Source: Myxococcales bacterium
GTDB taxonomy: Bacteria; Myxococcota_A; UBA9160; SMWR01
Assembly (NCBI GenBank): GCA_022561775.1
Contig: JADFQO010000019.1
Span: 1 to 54,170, forward strand
Direction of reading: 5' to 3'
DNA: 54,170 nt
This document shows, in pieces, positions 24,010 through 32,413 of the stretch. The position numbers and the translations under genes are program-made. A model generated the notes under the pieces. That model searched no databases. It had not been told where the DNA came from and saw only the letters and a program-made list of their open reading frames with translations. Positions within the stretch are counted from its first letter, which is position 1, and each line of letters starts with the position of its first letter.

Positions 24010-24837
24010 TCAGGAGCCCTCTCCGAGCTCCACGGACCGGCGCGTGGCAGCCGCAACGGCCCGCGCGAGGATTTTCCGGAACTCGCCCTGGTCGAGCTCA
24101 GCGAGGCCGGCGAGCGTGGTTCCGCCGGGCGACGACACCTGCTCGCGGAGCTGTGCCGGGCTGCTGGCGCCATCGAGCGCGAGCTTCGCGGCCCCGTAGA
24201 CGGTCTGGATCGCCAGGCGCTCGGCGGCTTCGCGCGGCAGGCCGACGTCTTCGCCGGCATCGATCAACGCCTCCAAGAAGAGGAACACGTAGGCGGGGCC
24301 GCTGCCCGAAAGGCCCGTTACCGCGTCGAGCAGATTTTCCGCATCGGCCTCCCACGCGAACCCCACGCTCTCGAACAGCAACCTCGCGTCGCTGCGGTCC
24401 GAAGCGTCGGCTTGGGCGTTGCCGCAGATCGCGGTGGCGCCCGCGCGAATCAACGCCGGGGTGTTGGGCATCGCTCGAACGATCCGCGCCTTTGCGGGAA
24501 GCCCCGCCTCGAGGGTTTCCAGCCGCACACCCGCTGCGATCGAGATCCACAGCGGGCTCGTCAGGTCGAGATCTTCCGCGCGCAGCGCTGCCAGCGCCGT
24601 CGGGACCACGTCGGGCTTGACGGCAAGCACGACCAGGTCGCTGCCGCGAACGGCGTCCGCATAGTCGGTGTCGGCCGCCACGTCGAGCCGATCGCGGAGC
24701 TGCGCGCAGCGCTCGGCTAGGGGCTCGGCGATGTGGATCTGGGCCGCAGAAACGCCGCCCGCAATGAGTCCACCGGCCAGCGCTTCCGCCATCGCGCCTC
24801 CACCGATGAAGCCGATTCGTCGCCCCGCCAAGCTCAT
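24010..24837 (-). CDS. proC: Pyrroline-5-carboxylate reductase
   Basis: The product has 275 residues. Its Rossmann fold starts with IGFIGGGAMAEAL (residues 8-20), followed by VVLAVKP and RAMPNTPALI. The C-terminal signature runs LSGSGPAYVFLFLEALIDAG to SSPGGTTLAGL. It performs the last step of proline synthesis with NAD(P)H. The start overlaps the yggS stop by 4 bases (ATGA), so the two are coupled; the yggS-proC pair is widespread. Confidence 0.95.
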   Translation of the reverse strand: MSLAGRRIGFIGGGAMAEALAGGLIAGGVSAAQIHIAEPLAERCAQLRDRLDVAADTDYADAVRGSDLVVLAVKPDVVPTALAALRAEDLDLTSPLWISIAAGVRLETLEAGLPAKARIVRAMPNTPALIRAGATAICGNAQADASDRSDARLLFESVGFAWEADAENLLDAVTGLSGSGPAYVFLFLEALIDAGEDVGLPREAAERLAIQTVYGAAKLALDGASSPAQLREQVSSPGGTTLAGLAELDQGEFRKILARAVAAATRRSVELGEGS

Positions 24838-25559
24838 GATTCACTCCGGGGGCTGAAGATCGCCGTCCCCACCCGCACGATCGTGGCTCCCTCTTCGATG
24901 GCGATTTCGAAGTCGCCGGTCATTCCCATCGAGAGTTCAGATAGGTGTTCTCCACCCGGTTCGCCACGCAGCTCGTCGCGCAGTGCGCGAAGTCTCGCGA
25001 AGGCCGGTCGGCTGTCTTCGGGGTCGGCCGCGGCCTCGGGTACCGTCATCAATCCCGCGACACGCAACCGGGACCAGCGCGTGCTGGCCTCGAGGAGCTC
25101 TGGAAGCGCGGCGGGGTCGACGCCGCCCTTCTGGGGCTCGCCGCTGAGGTTCACCTGGAGGAGCGCGTCGAGTCGGCGGTCCTGCTGGGCGGCGCGGCGC
25201 TCGAGTTCCGTTCCGAGCGGCTCGCGGTCGACACTAGCGATCGCATCGAAGAGGCGCACGACATCCCGTGCCTTGTTGCGCTGGAGCTGCCCGACGAAAT
25301 GCCAACGCGGCACGGCGAGTCCCGCGCCTTCGAGTTCGGCGTTTACGGTCGGGATCTTTGCCGCTGCCTCTTGAACGTAGTTCTCGGCCAGATCGCGTAG
25401 ACCCGCGCGCACTGCGGCCACGATCAACTCCGGACTCTTCCGCTTGGCGACACCGACCAGGGTGATCTCTTCGGGTTTGCGGCCGACCCGCAAGGCGGCA
25501 TCCGCCATGCGCTTGCGGACCGACGCTAGCCGGCCTTCGATGTCGCGGCTGGACGTCAA
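24834..25559 (-). CDS. yggS: PLP homeostasis protein, YggS/PROSC family
   Basis: The product has 241 residues: an alanine-racemase-like TIM barrel with the PLP-binding Lys39 in VGVAKRKSPELI, then LAENYVQEAA, WHFVGQLQRNKAR, SVDREPLG, LQVNLSGEPQKGG and LSMGMTGDFEIAIEEGATIVRVGTAIF. It binds pyridoxal phosphate without known catalysis and maintains PLP and amino-acid balance. It overlaps maf by 4 bases and proC by 4 bases, so it sits in a coupled set. Confidence 0.95.
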   Translation of the reverse strand: MTSSRDIEGRLASVRKRMADAALRVGRKPEEITLVGVAKRKSPELIVAAVRAGLRDLAENYVQEAAAKIPTVNAELEGAGLAVPRWHFVGQLQRNKARDVVRLFDAIASVDREPLGTELERRAAQQDRRLDALLQVNLSGEPQKGGVDPAALPELLEASTRWSRLRVAGLMTVPEAAADPEDSRPAFARLRALRDELRGEPGGEHLSELSMGMTGDFEIAIEEGATIVRVGTAIFSPRSES

Positions 25560-26158
25560 GCGGAATCCCCGAATCCGGCCTCGCCGAGCAGGTCGACGGT
25601 TTCGTCGAGGGGGAGGCCGATCACGTTGGTCTCGCTGCCGTGGATTCGGGTCACGAAGGATCGCGCGCCTCCCTGCACCGCGTAACCTCCCGCCTTGTCG
25701 AGCGGTTCGCCGGTCGCCACATAGGCGATCAGCTCATCTCGCCCTGCGGCGCGCATTTCGACGCGACTCGTCACCGCAGCCTGCCATACCCGAAGCGTGT
25801 CACTCGCCACCAACGCGACCGCGGTCACCACCGAATGCTCGCGACCCATCAGGCGCCCGAGGAGCTCCAGTGCGTGGTCCGAATCGTGCGGCTTGCCGAG
25901 CACCTCACCGTCCAACACGACAATGGTATCTGCGCCCAGCACCAGCCGGGGCGGAGGCGCGCCGATCTGCTCCGCGACGGCGAGAGCCTTGCTGCGGGCG
26001 AGGCGTTCCGCAAATGCGACTGGGGTTTCGCCGGGTTGCTCGAGCTCCGGAATGTTCGCTGGGCGGACTTCGAAGCGAATGCCGGCCCGGCGAAGCAGAT
26101 CGCTCCGGCGCGGTGAAGCGCTCGCGAGGACCAGCGTCGCGGGATCAACACACGTCAC
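25556..26158 (-). CDS. maf: Maf-family nucleoside triphosphate pyrophosphatase
   Basis: The product has about 200 residues if it starts at the GTG at 26158 (VTCVDPATLVLASASPRR); a TTG at 26194 adds 12 residues. Motifs are LASASPRRSDLLRRAG, ARSKALAVAEQ, VLGADTIVVLDGEVLGKP and DKAGGYAVQGGARSFVTRIHGSETNVIGLPLD. Maf proteins hydrolyse dTTP/UTP or modified nucleotides and link to septum control. They often lie near DivIVA-type and division genes, as here. Confidence 0.92.
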   Translation of the reverse strand: MTCVDPATLVLASASPRRSDLLRRAGIRFEVRPANIPELEQPGETPVAFAERLARSKALAVAEQIGAPPPRLVLGADTIVVLDGEVLGKPHDSDHALELLGRLMGREHSVVTAVALVASDTLRVWQAAVTSRVEMRAAGRDELIAYVATGEPLDKAGGYAVQGGARSFVTRIHGSETNVIGLPLDETVDLLGEAGFGDSA

Positions 26159-26212
26159 GATCCGCGGGTTACCGAGCCGCGCACAGCGCGTCAAGGAGGG
26201 GGGCTTGATCGG

Positions 26213-26641
26213 TCAATCATCGAGCCCAGGCCGGCGGCGCCGACTCTTGACCGCGGAGCGGTGCCTCTTCTGCTGAACCCGGCGCTTGCGGTGACCCGCG
26301 CTGGCCTTGGTGGCGATCCGCGCCCGGGCTGTGGCGAGCCCCTGCGAGACGATCTCTACCAGCCGTTCGCGGGCGCGCTCCAGGTTGCGGGCCCGGCTGC
26401 GCGCGCGACCTGCATGGAGCACGAGTTCGCCAGCTCGCGTCAGTCGGTGATCGAACCTCACGCGCAGCAGTGCGAGCTGCCGATCCGACAGCACGTCGCT
26501 CTCTTCGATGTTCCAGCGCAATGTCACGCGGGTGTTCGACTTGTTGACGTGCTGACCCCCCGGTCCGCTCGACCGGCTGGTCGACGCGCGCAGCTCGCCC
26601 GCTGGGATGACGAGGCCCCGGCGAACGCGCAGATCGTCCAT
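26213..26641 (-). CDS. arfB: Peptidyl-tRNA hydrolase ArfB (ribosome rescue)
   Basis: The product has 142 residues. The class I release-factor-like domain has GGQ at residues 28-30 in SSGPGGQHVNKSNTRV. A basic C-terminal tail (RKRRVQQKRHRSAVKSRRRRPG) enters the mRNA channel of stalled ribosomes. It hydrolyses peptidyl-tRNA on non-stop ribosomes. The start ATG at 26641 is one base after the trkH stop. Confidence 0.93.
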   Translation of the reverse strand: MDDLRVRRGLVIPAGELRASTSRSSGPGGQHVNKSNTRVTLRWNIEESDVLSDRQLALLRVRFDHRLTRAGELVLHAGRARSRARNLERARERLVEIVSQGLATARARIATKASAGHRKRRVQQKRHRSAVKSRRRRPGLDD

Positions 26642-26642
26642 T

Positions 26643-28076
26643 TCAACGCCGCCAGAAATCGCGGTGGAAGAGGATCAGGATCGTGAAGAGTTCCAGTCGA
26701 CCCGCGATCATGGAAAAGCAGAGGGTGAGTTTTACCGCGCTCGGAAAATGCGCGAAGTCGTTGGACGGGCCGATCTCCCCGAGCCCCGGACCGACGTTTC
26801 CAATCGAAGTGAGAGCCGCGGACATCGAGGTCACGATGTCATAGCCGGCTGCGCCGACCACACAAGCGACAACCGCGGCGATCAAAAAGTAGGCGATCAG
26901 AAACGCCCAGATCCCGGCGAGCACTTCGTCGGGAACCCGCTTTCCTGCATAACGTACCGGACGCCCGACGGCGGTGCGGTGCCCCAACCGGCTGAACACG
27001 TTTGCGACGGCCGTCATTCCGATCACGACGCGCAGACTCTTCACGCCCCCACTGGTCGAGCCCGCCATGCCGCCGAGAATCATCAGCTGGAGTAGCACCA
27101 GAAGCGCGATTGCGGGCCAGCGCCCAAAGTCGGCGGTCGTGTAACCCGTACCCGTGCTGAGCGAGACGACCTGGAACAGCGCCGCGCGGAAGCCCCCAGG
27201 TTCGATGGCGTGGATGAGTGCCCAGTAGACGACGATGACCGCTCCGCACAGAAGGATCAGGTAGTAACGCAGCTCTACATCTCGCAAGACACTGCCGATT
27301 CGTCCGGTGAGAATCCGATAGTGGAGCACGAAGTTGGTTCCAGCCAGCACCATGAAGACGATGATGATCCACTCGATCAGCGCAGAATCGAAGCCGCCGA
27401 TCGACCCGTCAAGGGTCGAGAAGCCACCCGTCGACATCGTCGTGAGCGAGTGACAAAGTGCCTCGAAACCGGTCACTCCCGCGAAGACCAGCAGCACCCA
27501 CTCGACCCCGGTAAAGCCGACGTAGATCAACCAGAGTCGCCGGGCGGTTACGGCGACCCTCGGGGTGAGCTTGTCCGCGACCGGGCCGGGCACCTCGGCC
27601 CTGAAGAGCTGCATGCCACCCACACCCAGCAGCGGCATCACGGCGACCGCAAACAGGATGATCCCCATTCCGCCGAGCCACTGGGTGAGGGATCGCCAGA
27701 GCAGCAGGGCCCTGGGAGTCCCCTCTATCTGGGTGATCACGGTGGATCCCGTCGTGGTAAAACCCGCGACGGATTCGAAGATCGCATCGACGATGCCAAG
27801 CGTCTCGGTGAACATGTAGGGAAGGGAGCCAAACGCGGATGCGATCAACCAGGCGGCGCTGACCACGAGAAAGCCATCGCGGGTTCGCATGCGCCGATCG
27901 CTGGGGTGCGAACCGAGGGCAATCGTGAGTCCGACGACGCACGCGGCGGTTGCGCTCGCCGCGTAGGGGAGCACGCGTTCGCCGAAGCTCAATGCCGCGG
28001 CGAGGGGTACGAGTTGAATCGCGGCGAGTCCGACGAGCAGCCAGCCGAGAACACTCGCAATGAGCGGGGCGTTCAC
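26643..28076 (-). CDS. trkH: Potassium uptake protein, TrkH/KtrB family
   Basis: The product has 477 residues with about ten membrane segments. Selectivity-filter-like loops are visible (TTTGSTVI, MSTGGFST, STGTGYTTADF and SIGNVGPGLG), each carrying the conserved central Gly. The GTG start at 28076 is two bases after the DUF3501 stop. It forms the pore of a K+ uptake system and needs a TrkA/KtrA RCK subunit, which is not seen in this window. Confidence 0.93.
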   Translation of the reverse strand: MNAPLIASVLGWLLVGLAAIQLVPLAAALSFGERVLPYAASATAACVVGLTIALGSHPSDRRMRTRDGFLVVSAAWLIASAFGSLPYMFTETLGIVDAIFESVAGFTTTGSTVITQIEGTPRALLLWRSLTQWLGGMGIILFAVAVMPLLGVGGMQLFRAEVPGPVADKLTPRVAVTARRLWLIYVGFTGVEWVLLVFAGVTGFEALCHSLTTMSTGGFSTLDGSIGGFDSALIEWIIIVFMVLAGTNFVLHYRILTGRIGSVLRDVELRYYLILLCGAVIVVYWALIHAIEPGGFRAALFQVVSLSTGTGYTTADFGRWPAIALLVLLQLMILGGMAGSTSGGVKSLRVVIGMTAVANVFSRLGHRTAVGRPVRYAGKRVPDEVLAGIWAFLIAYFLIAAVVACVVGAAGYDIVTSMSAALTSIGNVGPGLGEIGPSNDFAHFPSAVKLTLCFSMIAGRLELFTILILFHRDFWRR

Positions 28077-28078
28077 CG

Positions 28079-28714
28079 CTAGCTCGGTGGTGCGTAGGCG
28101 TGCCAGGGGAGCAGGGGCTCGACTTCGGATCGCAGGCTTCGGATCAGGCTGTCTCGGATGGCCGGCGGGATTGCAGCCTCCCGTTGGTAGTTGGGGTGGC
28201 TGATCCGCACGCGCGCGGGCCGTTTGGGATCGCAGAAGAGTCGCTGCGCATCTTCGTCGAGGGCGAACTTGAGGTACTGCACGGCGGAGATCCGATCTTC
28301 TTGCATCTGCTTCGGATCGAATCGCGCCGTGATTTCGATCGCTTCGGCTTCCTCGCCTACGATCAGCGAGACGTGTTCGTCGACACCGATCAGTCGGTCG
28401 AGCGCCGGTCGGATCTCAGCGGCTTCGGTGATCTCGATGAACAAGGTAGCCGAGAGTTCGCGATCTGCGGGCATGAGTTCGTTGTAGGTGTCGATTTCGT
28501 TCTGGATCTTGTCCGGCAGAGCGATGCCTTCCACCCAGATCATTTCCTGGACCTGGAAGCGAAGCGTCTCGCGGTCTTCGAACAACAGGGTGATGTCTTC
28601 GCCAACCGCGAGTCGGCGGCTGCGCTTGTAGTCGATGACCGCCGCGCGATAGCTCGGGCGCAATCCCACGTACTTCTCGCGGTCTACGATGTCTTCCAGG
28701 ACGAGCGGTTTCAC
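28079..28714 (-). CDS. DUF3501 family protein
   Basis: The product has 211 residues, starting at the GTG at 28714 that overlaps the upstream stop (GTGA); the longer frame is shadow of the Fe-S gene. Conserved features are PLVLEDIVDREKYVGLRPSYRAAVIDYK, VGEDITLLFEDRETLRFQVQEM and YNELMPADRELSATLFIEI. The family is of unknown function. It is characteristically encoded beside a rubrerythrin and a GlpC-like Fe-S protein, exactly as here, which suggests a shared redox or metal-stress task. Confidence 0.85.
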   Translation of the reverse strand: MKPLVLEDIVDREKYVGLRPSYRAAVIDYKRSRRLAVGEDITLLFEDRETLRFQVQEMIWVEGIALPDKIQNEIDTYNELMPADRELSATLFIEITEAAEIRPALDRLIGVDEHVSLIVGEEAEAIEITARFDPKQMQEDRISAVQYLKFALDEDAQRLFCDPKRPARVRISHPNYQREAAIPPAIRDSLIRSLRSEVEPLLPWHAYAPPS

Positions 28715-29997
28715 GATGCAGACTCCTGATAGGCGCGGTTTAGGAGAACCACGGGATGCAGGGCTTTGACGCCGAGGCCCTTCTGAATGCGCAGAGCCGC
28801 GAGAGGGCAGTCCGTGGAGACCCAGTCCGGCTTCGCGGCATCCAGGCGCTTGAGCATACCGCTTGCGACCTTCATCGACTCGTCGTAAAAGCGCACTTGC
28901 ATCCCCCAGGTGCCATCGACACCCGAACACGCATCCACCAGCACGACCTCATCGGCGGCGAGCTGGAGCAGGTCGCGTGAGCGAAAACCGATGTTCTGGG
29001 CCCTCAGATGACAGGGCGCGTGATAGGCCACCTTTCCCAGAGACGATTTGAAATCGCGATTCAACTTCTTGGCGCGCGCCAGATCGTAGAGGTACTCCAT
29101 CAGATCCCGGGTGCCCTTGGCGACGCGCTCGGCGTCCTCGTTCGCCAACAGTTTCGGATACTCGGTTTTCAGCATCAACGAGCACGAAGGCCCAGGTGCG
29201 ACGATCGTGGCACCGGCTTCGACGTAGGGGAGCAGGTCGGCCACGTTCTTCTTGGCGTTGCGGCGCGCGGCGTCGAGGTCTCCGGTGTCCGTAAATGGCA
29301 TCCCGCAGCAACGTTGGTAGCAGAGGTCCACGCGCACACCGCTTCTCTCGAGGATTTCGACCGCTGCTCGCCCGGTATCGGGGTCGTTGTAGTTGACGCT
29401 GCAGGTGGTGAAGAGAACTGCGTGACCGTTCTCGCCCTCGGATCGGGTCTGTTTCCTCGCGAACCAGCGTTGGACGGTTTCTCGATGAAACGTCGGCTGG
29501 ATCCAGTCCCGGTGGATGCCGAGCGTCTTCTCCATCATGATGCGCGAAAGCCGGTTGCGGTTGGCAAAATTCATCAGCGCCGGCGCGAGGGATCCGATTC
29601 TGCCGATCAGGTCGGTCCGGGTGGTGGCTTGCCGCGCGAGTGAAACTCCGTCACGTGCCGCGCGGGCTTGCTGATGCCGGCGCATCAAGGCCGGGAAGTC
29701 GATGTCCCAGTCGTGAGGGGGCGTGTAGGGGCAGTTGTTGTAGCAGAGCTTGCAGTGGAAGCAGAGTTCGTTGACTTCGTCGAAACCGGCCATCGACACG
29801 CCCTCGATCTCGCGATCGGTCGCGTCGACCAGCTCGAAGAGTCGAGGGAAGGTAGGGCAGAGCGGTAGACACCGGCGGCACTGGTGGCAGACTTCGCCCG
29901 TGCGTCGCAGTTCGCGCTCGAGCTTCTCGGGATCGTCGTAGCGAGGATCTCCATAGCGCAATTCTGTGGACGGAATTTCGGGCGGCGGAACCTTCAT
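28711..29997 (-). CDS. GlpC/HdrD-like iron-sulfur protein with CCG domains
   Basis: The product has 428 residues from the ATG at 29997 (MKVPPPEIPSTELRYGDPRY). Two 4Fe-4S motifs are present (CHQCRRCLPLCP and CFHCKLCYNNCP). Two cysteine-rich CCG-type domains follow (QRCCGMPFTDTGD and VDACSGVDG, the second with C-S in place of C-C), with APCHLRAQ between them. The family resembles the electron-transfer subunit of glycerol-3-phosphate dehydrogenase and heterodisulfide reductase. Context with rubrerythrin and DUF3501 makes it a likely electron donor or redox partner for peroxide reduction. No membrane anchor is seen. Confidence 0.88.
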   Translation of the reverse strand: MKVPPPEIPSTELRYGDPRYDDPEKLERELRRTGEVCHQCRRCLPLCPTFPRLFELVDATDREIEGVSMAGFDEVNELCFHCKLCYNNCPYTPPHDWDIDFPALMRRHQQARAARDGVSLARQATTRTDLIGRIGSLAPALMNFANRNRLSRIMMEKTLGIHRDWIQPTFHRETVQRWFARKQTRSEGENGHAVLFTTCSVNYNDPDTGRAAVEILERSGVRVDLCYQRCCGMPFTDTGDLDAARRNAKKNVADLLPYVEAGATIVAPGPSCSLMLKTEYPKLLANEDAERVAKGTRDLMEYLYDLARAKKLNRDFKSSLGKVAYHAPCHLRAQNIGFRSRDLLQLAADEVVLVDACSGVDGTWGMQVRFYDESMKVASGMLKRLDAAKPDWVSTDCPLAALRIQKGLGVKALHPVVLLNRAYQESAS

Positions 29998-30096
29998 CAG
30001 AAATGGCTCCGAATCGCGATGCACCCGCGCGGACGCTCGAGCCCAAGAAGGGGCCGCCTGGCGTGGCGGTCCCTCCGCGGATGGGGTTTCGCTTGG

Positions 30097-30522
30097 CTAG
30101 AGCTTCTCCAGGGTGTCGAGTGCTTTCTGGAAGCGCCCCGCGTGCGACTTCTCGGCCTTGGCGAGGGTTTCGAACCACTCGGCGACGTCGTCAAAATTTT
30201 CATTGCGCGCGGCTTTGGCCATGCCAGGATACATCTCGGTGTATTCATAGGTTTCACCCGCAACCGCGGCTGCGAGGTTCTGATCCGTCAACCCGATGGG
30301 CTTGTCGGTGGCGGGATCGCCCACCGGCTTCAGGAAGTCGAGGTGGCCGTGAGCGTGGCCGGTCTCGGCCTCTGCGGTATCGCGGAACAGGCCGCCGACA
30401 TCCGGGTACCCCTCGATGTCCGCCTGACGCGCAAAGTAGAGATAGCGGCGATTCGCCTGGGATTCGCCCGCGAAGGCGTCCCTGAGATTTTGATGGGTTT
30501 TGGATCCCTTGAGTTCAGGCAT
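30097..30522 (-). CDS. Rubrerythrin-like diiron protein lacking rubredoxin domain
   Basis: The product has 141 residues. The ferritin-like four-helix bundle has Glu in [16 protein letters not shown], ExxH in [10 protein letters not shown], the Glu pair in [14 protein letters not shown] and a second ExxH in AEKSHAGRF. No C-terminal CxxC rubredoxin domain is present, so electrons must come from elsewhere, plausibly the downstream Fe-S protein. It probably reduces hydrogen peroxide. The start at 30522 is preceded by GGGAGCAAGC. Confidence 0.9.
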   Translation of the reverse strand: MPELKGSKTHQNLRDAFAGESQANRRYLYFARQADIEGYPDVGGLFRDTAEAETGHAHGHLDFLKPVGDPATDKPIGLTDQNLAAAVAGETYEYTEMYPGMAKAARNENFDDVAEWFETLAKAEKSHAGRFQKALDTLEKL

Positions 30523-30715
30523 GCTTGCTCCCCTCTGTTTCCCTGGTCCCGTTTCCCGGTTTCCGTTGCCACGTGATTGGACGGAATTGGAACCGGTGCC
30601 GACTGTCGCGGGATATTGGCGGACCGCTGGGCTCCGGTCAATTCCCTGCGGTTCGAACCTGGCCGAAGGCTGACCTCGCGGGTGTCGGCCGGTGTGGTGT
30701 TGCGCGAGGCAGCCG

Positions 30716-31537
30716 CTATCCGACGGCTTCGCGCGTCTTTCCGAGCCGTTCCAATGTGCGCCCGGCCGCCGCGCGGAGATCGAGGTCGGGGTCCGCTTCG
30801 GCGATTTCCCTGAGCGTTGCAATCGAAGCTTTCGGCAGCTCGTCGGGGTGTTCGCGAGCGAGAGCGCCCAGCGAATACGCGGCCATCTTGCGATTCGTGG
30901 CATCGCTCGGATCCGTGATGACTTCCATCAGTCGATCGAAGACTTCACGCGACGGATCGGTCAGTCCCGCGAGCGCGGTCAGCGCCGCGCGACGGACGGA
31001 TCGATCGGGATCGCGGGTGCCTTCGAGGAGTGCGCGTGTGGATTCGGGGCGCTCGGGTCCGAGTTCGCGAACGCAATGCGTCGCCATACGGCGAACGTCG
31101 GCTGACTCACCGCCGGTTACCAGGCCGACCACCAGCGGCAGGACCTCCGGATTGACGCGCCCCGCATCGACCAGCAGTCGCGCAGCCATCCAGCGCACAT
31201 CCCCCTCGCGGCTCGCCAGCGCTTCGACGATCGGAGGCAGCAGTCTCGGAGTTGGGGGTTCGATGCGAGCGCTCGTCAGGGCCGCGTACCAACGGCGCGA
31301 TGCATCGTGGCTTCGAAGTGCGCGGCGGACAACCGCTTCTACCCCGTCGATCTCTCGAGCGAGGCGCGCGAGTGCATCCGAAGCTGCCAGGGCGACCGCC
31401 TTGGCGGGGTCACCGAGCGCTTCTCCGAGTGCGTCGATCAAAAGGATCGCCGACGGGTCTTTGACGGCATCGCGACAGGCCGAGACGCGCTCGTCCGGCT
31501 TGGCGCTTCGCAGCCGTTCGAGAAGCGGGTGGCTCAC
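30716..31537 (-). CDS. HEAT-repeat protein
   Basis: The product has 273 residues made of about seven HEAT-like helical repeats (ALGDPAKAVALAASDALARLAREI, SREGDVRWMAARLLVDAG, ESADVRRMATHCVREL, DPDRSVRRAALTALAGL). The start overlaps the stop of the metallo-hydrolase gene by 4 bases. It is likely a protein-protein scaffold; the partner is unknown. The 190 bases between it and rubrerythrin show no gene. Confidence 0.8.
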   Translation of the reverse strand: MSHPLLERLRSAKPDERVSACRDAVKDPSAILLIDALGEALGDPAKAVALAASDALARLAREIDGVEAVVRRALRSHDASRRWYAALTSARIEPPTPRLLPPIVEALASREGDVRWMAARLLVDAGRVNPEVLPLVVGLVTGGESADVRRMATHCVRELGPERPESTRALLEGTRDPDRSVRRAALTALAGLTDPSREVFDRLMEVITDPSDATNRKMAAYSLGALAREHPDELPKASIATLREIAEADPDLDLRAAAGRTLERLGKTREAVG

Positions 31538-32391
31538 GCGAGTTTCCAGCGCACCGGCGCGACATCGCGGTCCGTCGCTGTCGTGACGCGTCCCTCGTTT
31601 TCGAGTTTTCGCAAGTGAGAGCCGACCGATTCGCCCGCGGCCTGGTGGAGGGAATCTGGATAATTGGCATAGATGCGCGCGACGAGCTCGGAGATCGCGA
31701 GTGGGCCCTCGCCGAGCGCCGTGAGGATCTGGTCTTCGCGCTTCTGGCGATGCGCGATGTATTCGCGAATCTTACCCTCGCCGTCTCGGATCAGCGGCCC
31801 GTGCGCGGGATAGATGACAGCTGGTTTTTGCGCGAGTAATCGATCGAGCGTGTTCAGGTACTGGAGTAGGTCGCCCCCCTGGCTGGGAATCACCGTCGTC
31901 CCGGCGCCGAGGACATTGTCGCCCGAAAAGAGGGAGCCCTCCTCTTCGAGTACGAAGCAGAGATGGTCTTCGGCATGTCCGGGCGTGTGGATGGCGCGCA
32001 GCGTCGCACCTTCAGTGCGCAATACCGATCCCTCTCCGATGGGTGTGATTACCAGCCCATGGCGATCGTCGAATCCGGCCCAGGGTCGTTTCGAGATCCT
32101 CATCGCGCCAAAGCGTTCGATCACGGATCTGGCGCCGCCGATGTGATCCTCGTGGCCGTGGGTGAGAACGATCTCCTGGATGCCTTCACAGCCCGCCTGC
32201 TCGAGTGCTGTATCGAGGATTGGCAGGTAGGCGTCGCGACCTTGTCCGGTGTCAAGCAGAATCCTGCGCTTTCCCGTTCCGATGAGATAGGTGTTGGTTC
32301 CCGGGCCCGTGAAGACGCCGGGATTCTGGCCGAGCGCGACAACGACGCGATCTGACCAGCGATCCACATCGGGGAGCCGAAGATCGATCAT
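31534..32391 (-). CDS. Metallo-beta-lactamase-fold hydrolase with winged helix
   Basis: The product has 285 residues. The metal-binding HGHEDH is at residues 78-83 (LTHGHEDHIGG), followed by HTPGHAEDH, LFSGDN and YPAHG. A C-terminal winged-helix-like part (ALGEGPLAISELVARIYANYP, then VGSHLRKLENEGRV) makes it similar to the LACTB2-type subgroup, some of which are RNA endonucleases. The substrate cannot be set from sequence. It overlaps the HEAT-repeat gene by 4 bases. Confidence 0.85.
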   Translation of the reverse strand: MIDLRLPDVDRWSDRVVVALGQNPGVFTGPGTNTYLIGTGKRRILLDTGQGRDAYLPILDTALEQAGCEGIQEIVLTHGHEDHIGGARSVIERFGAMRISKRPWAGFDDRHGLVITPIGEGSVLRTEGATLRAIHTPGHAEDHLCFVLEEEGSLFSGDNVLGAGTTVIPSQGGDLLQYLNTLDRLLAQKPAVIYPAHGPLIRDGEGKIREYIAHRQKREDQILTALGEGPLAISELVARIYANYPDSLHQAAGESVGSHLRKLENEGRVTTATDRDVAPVRWKLA

Positions 32392-32413
32392 CGTCTGCGG
32401 CGTTTGAGACAGT

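Noticed and set aside
23503..24720. 405-residue plus-strand ORF
   Set aside because: Antisense of the DivIVA and proC genes; high-GC shadow.
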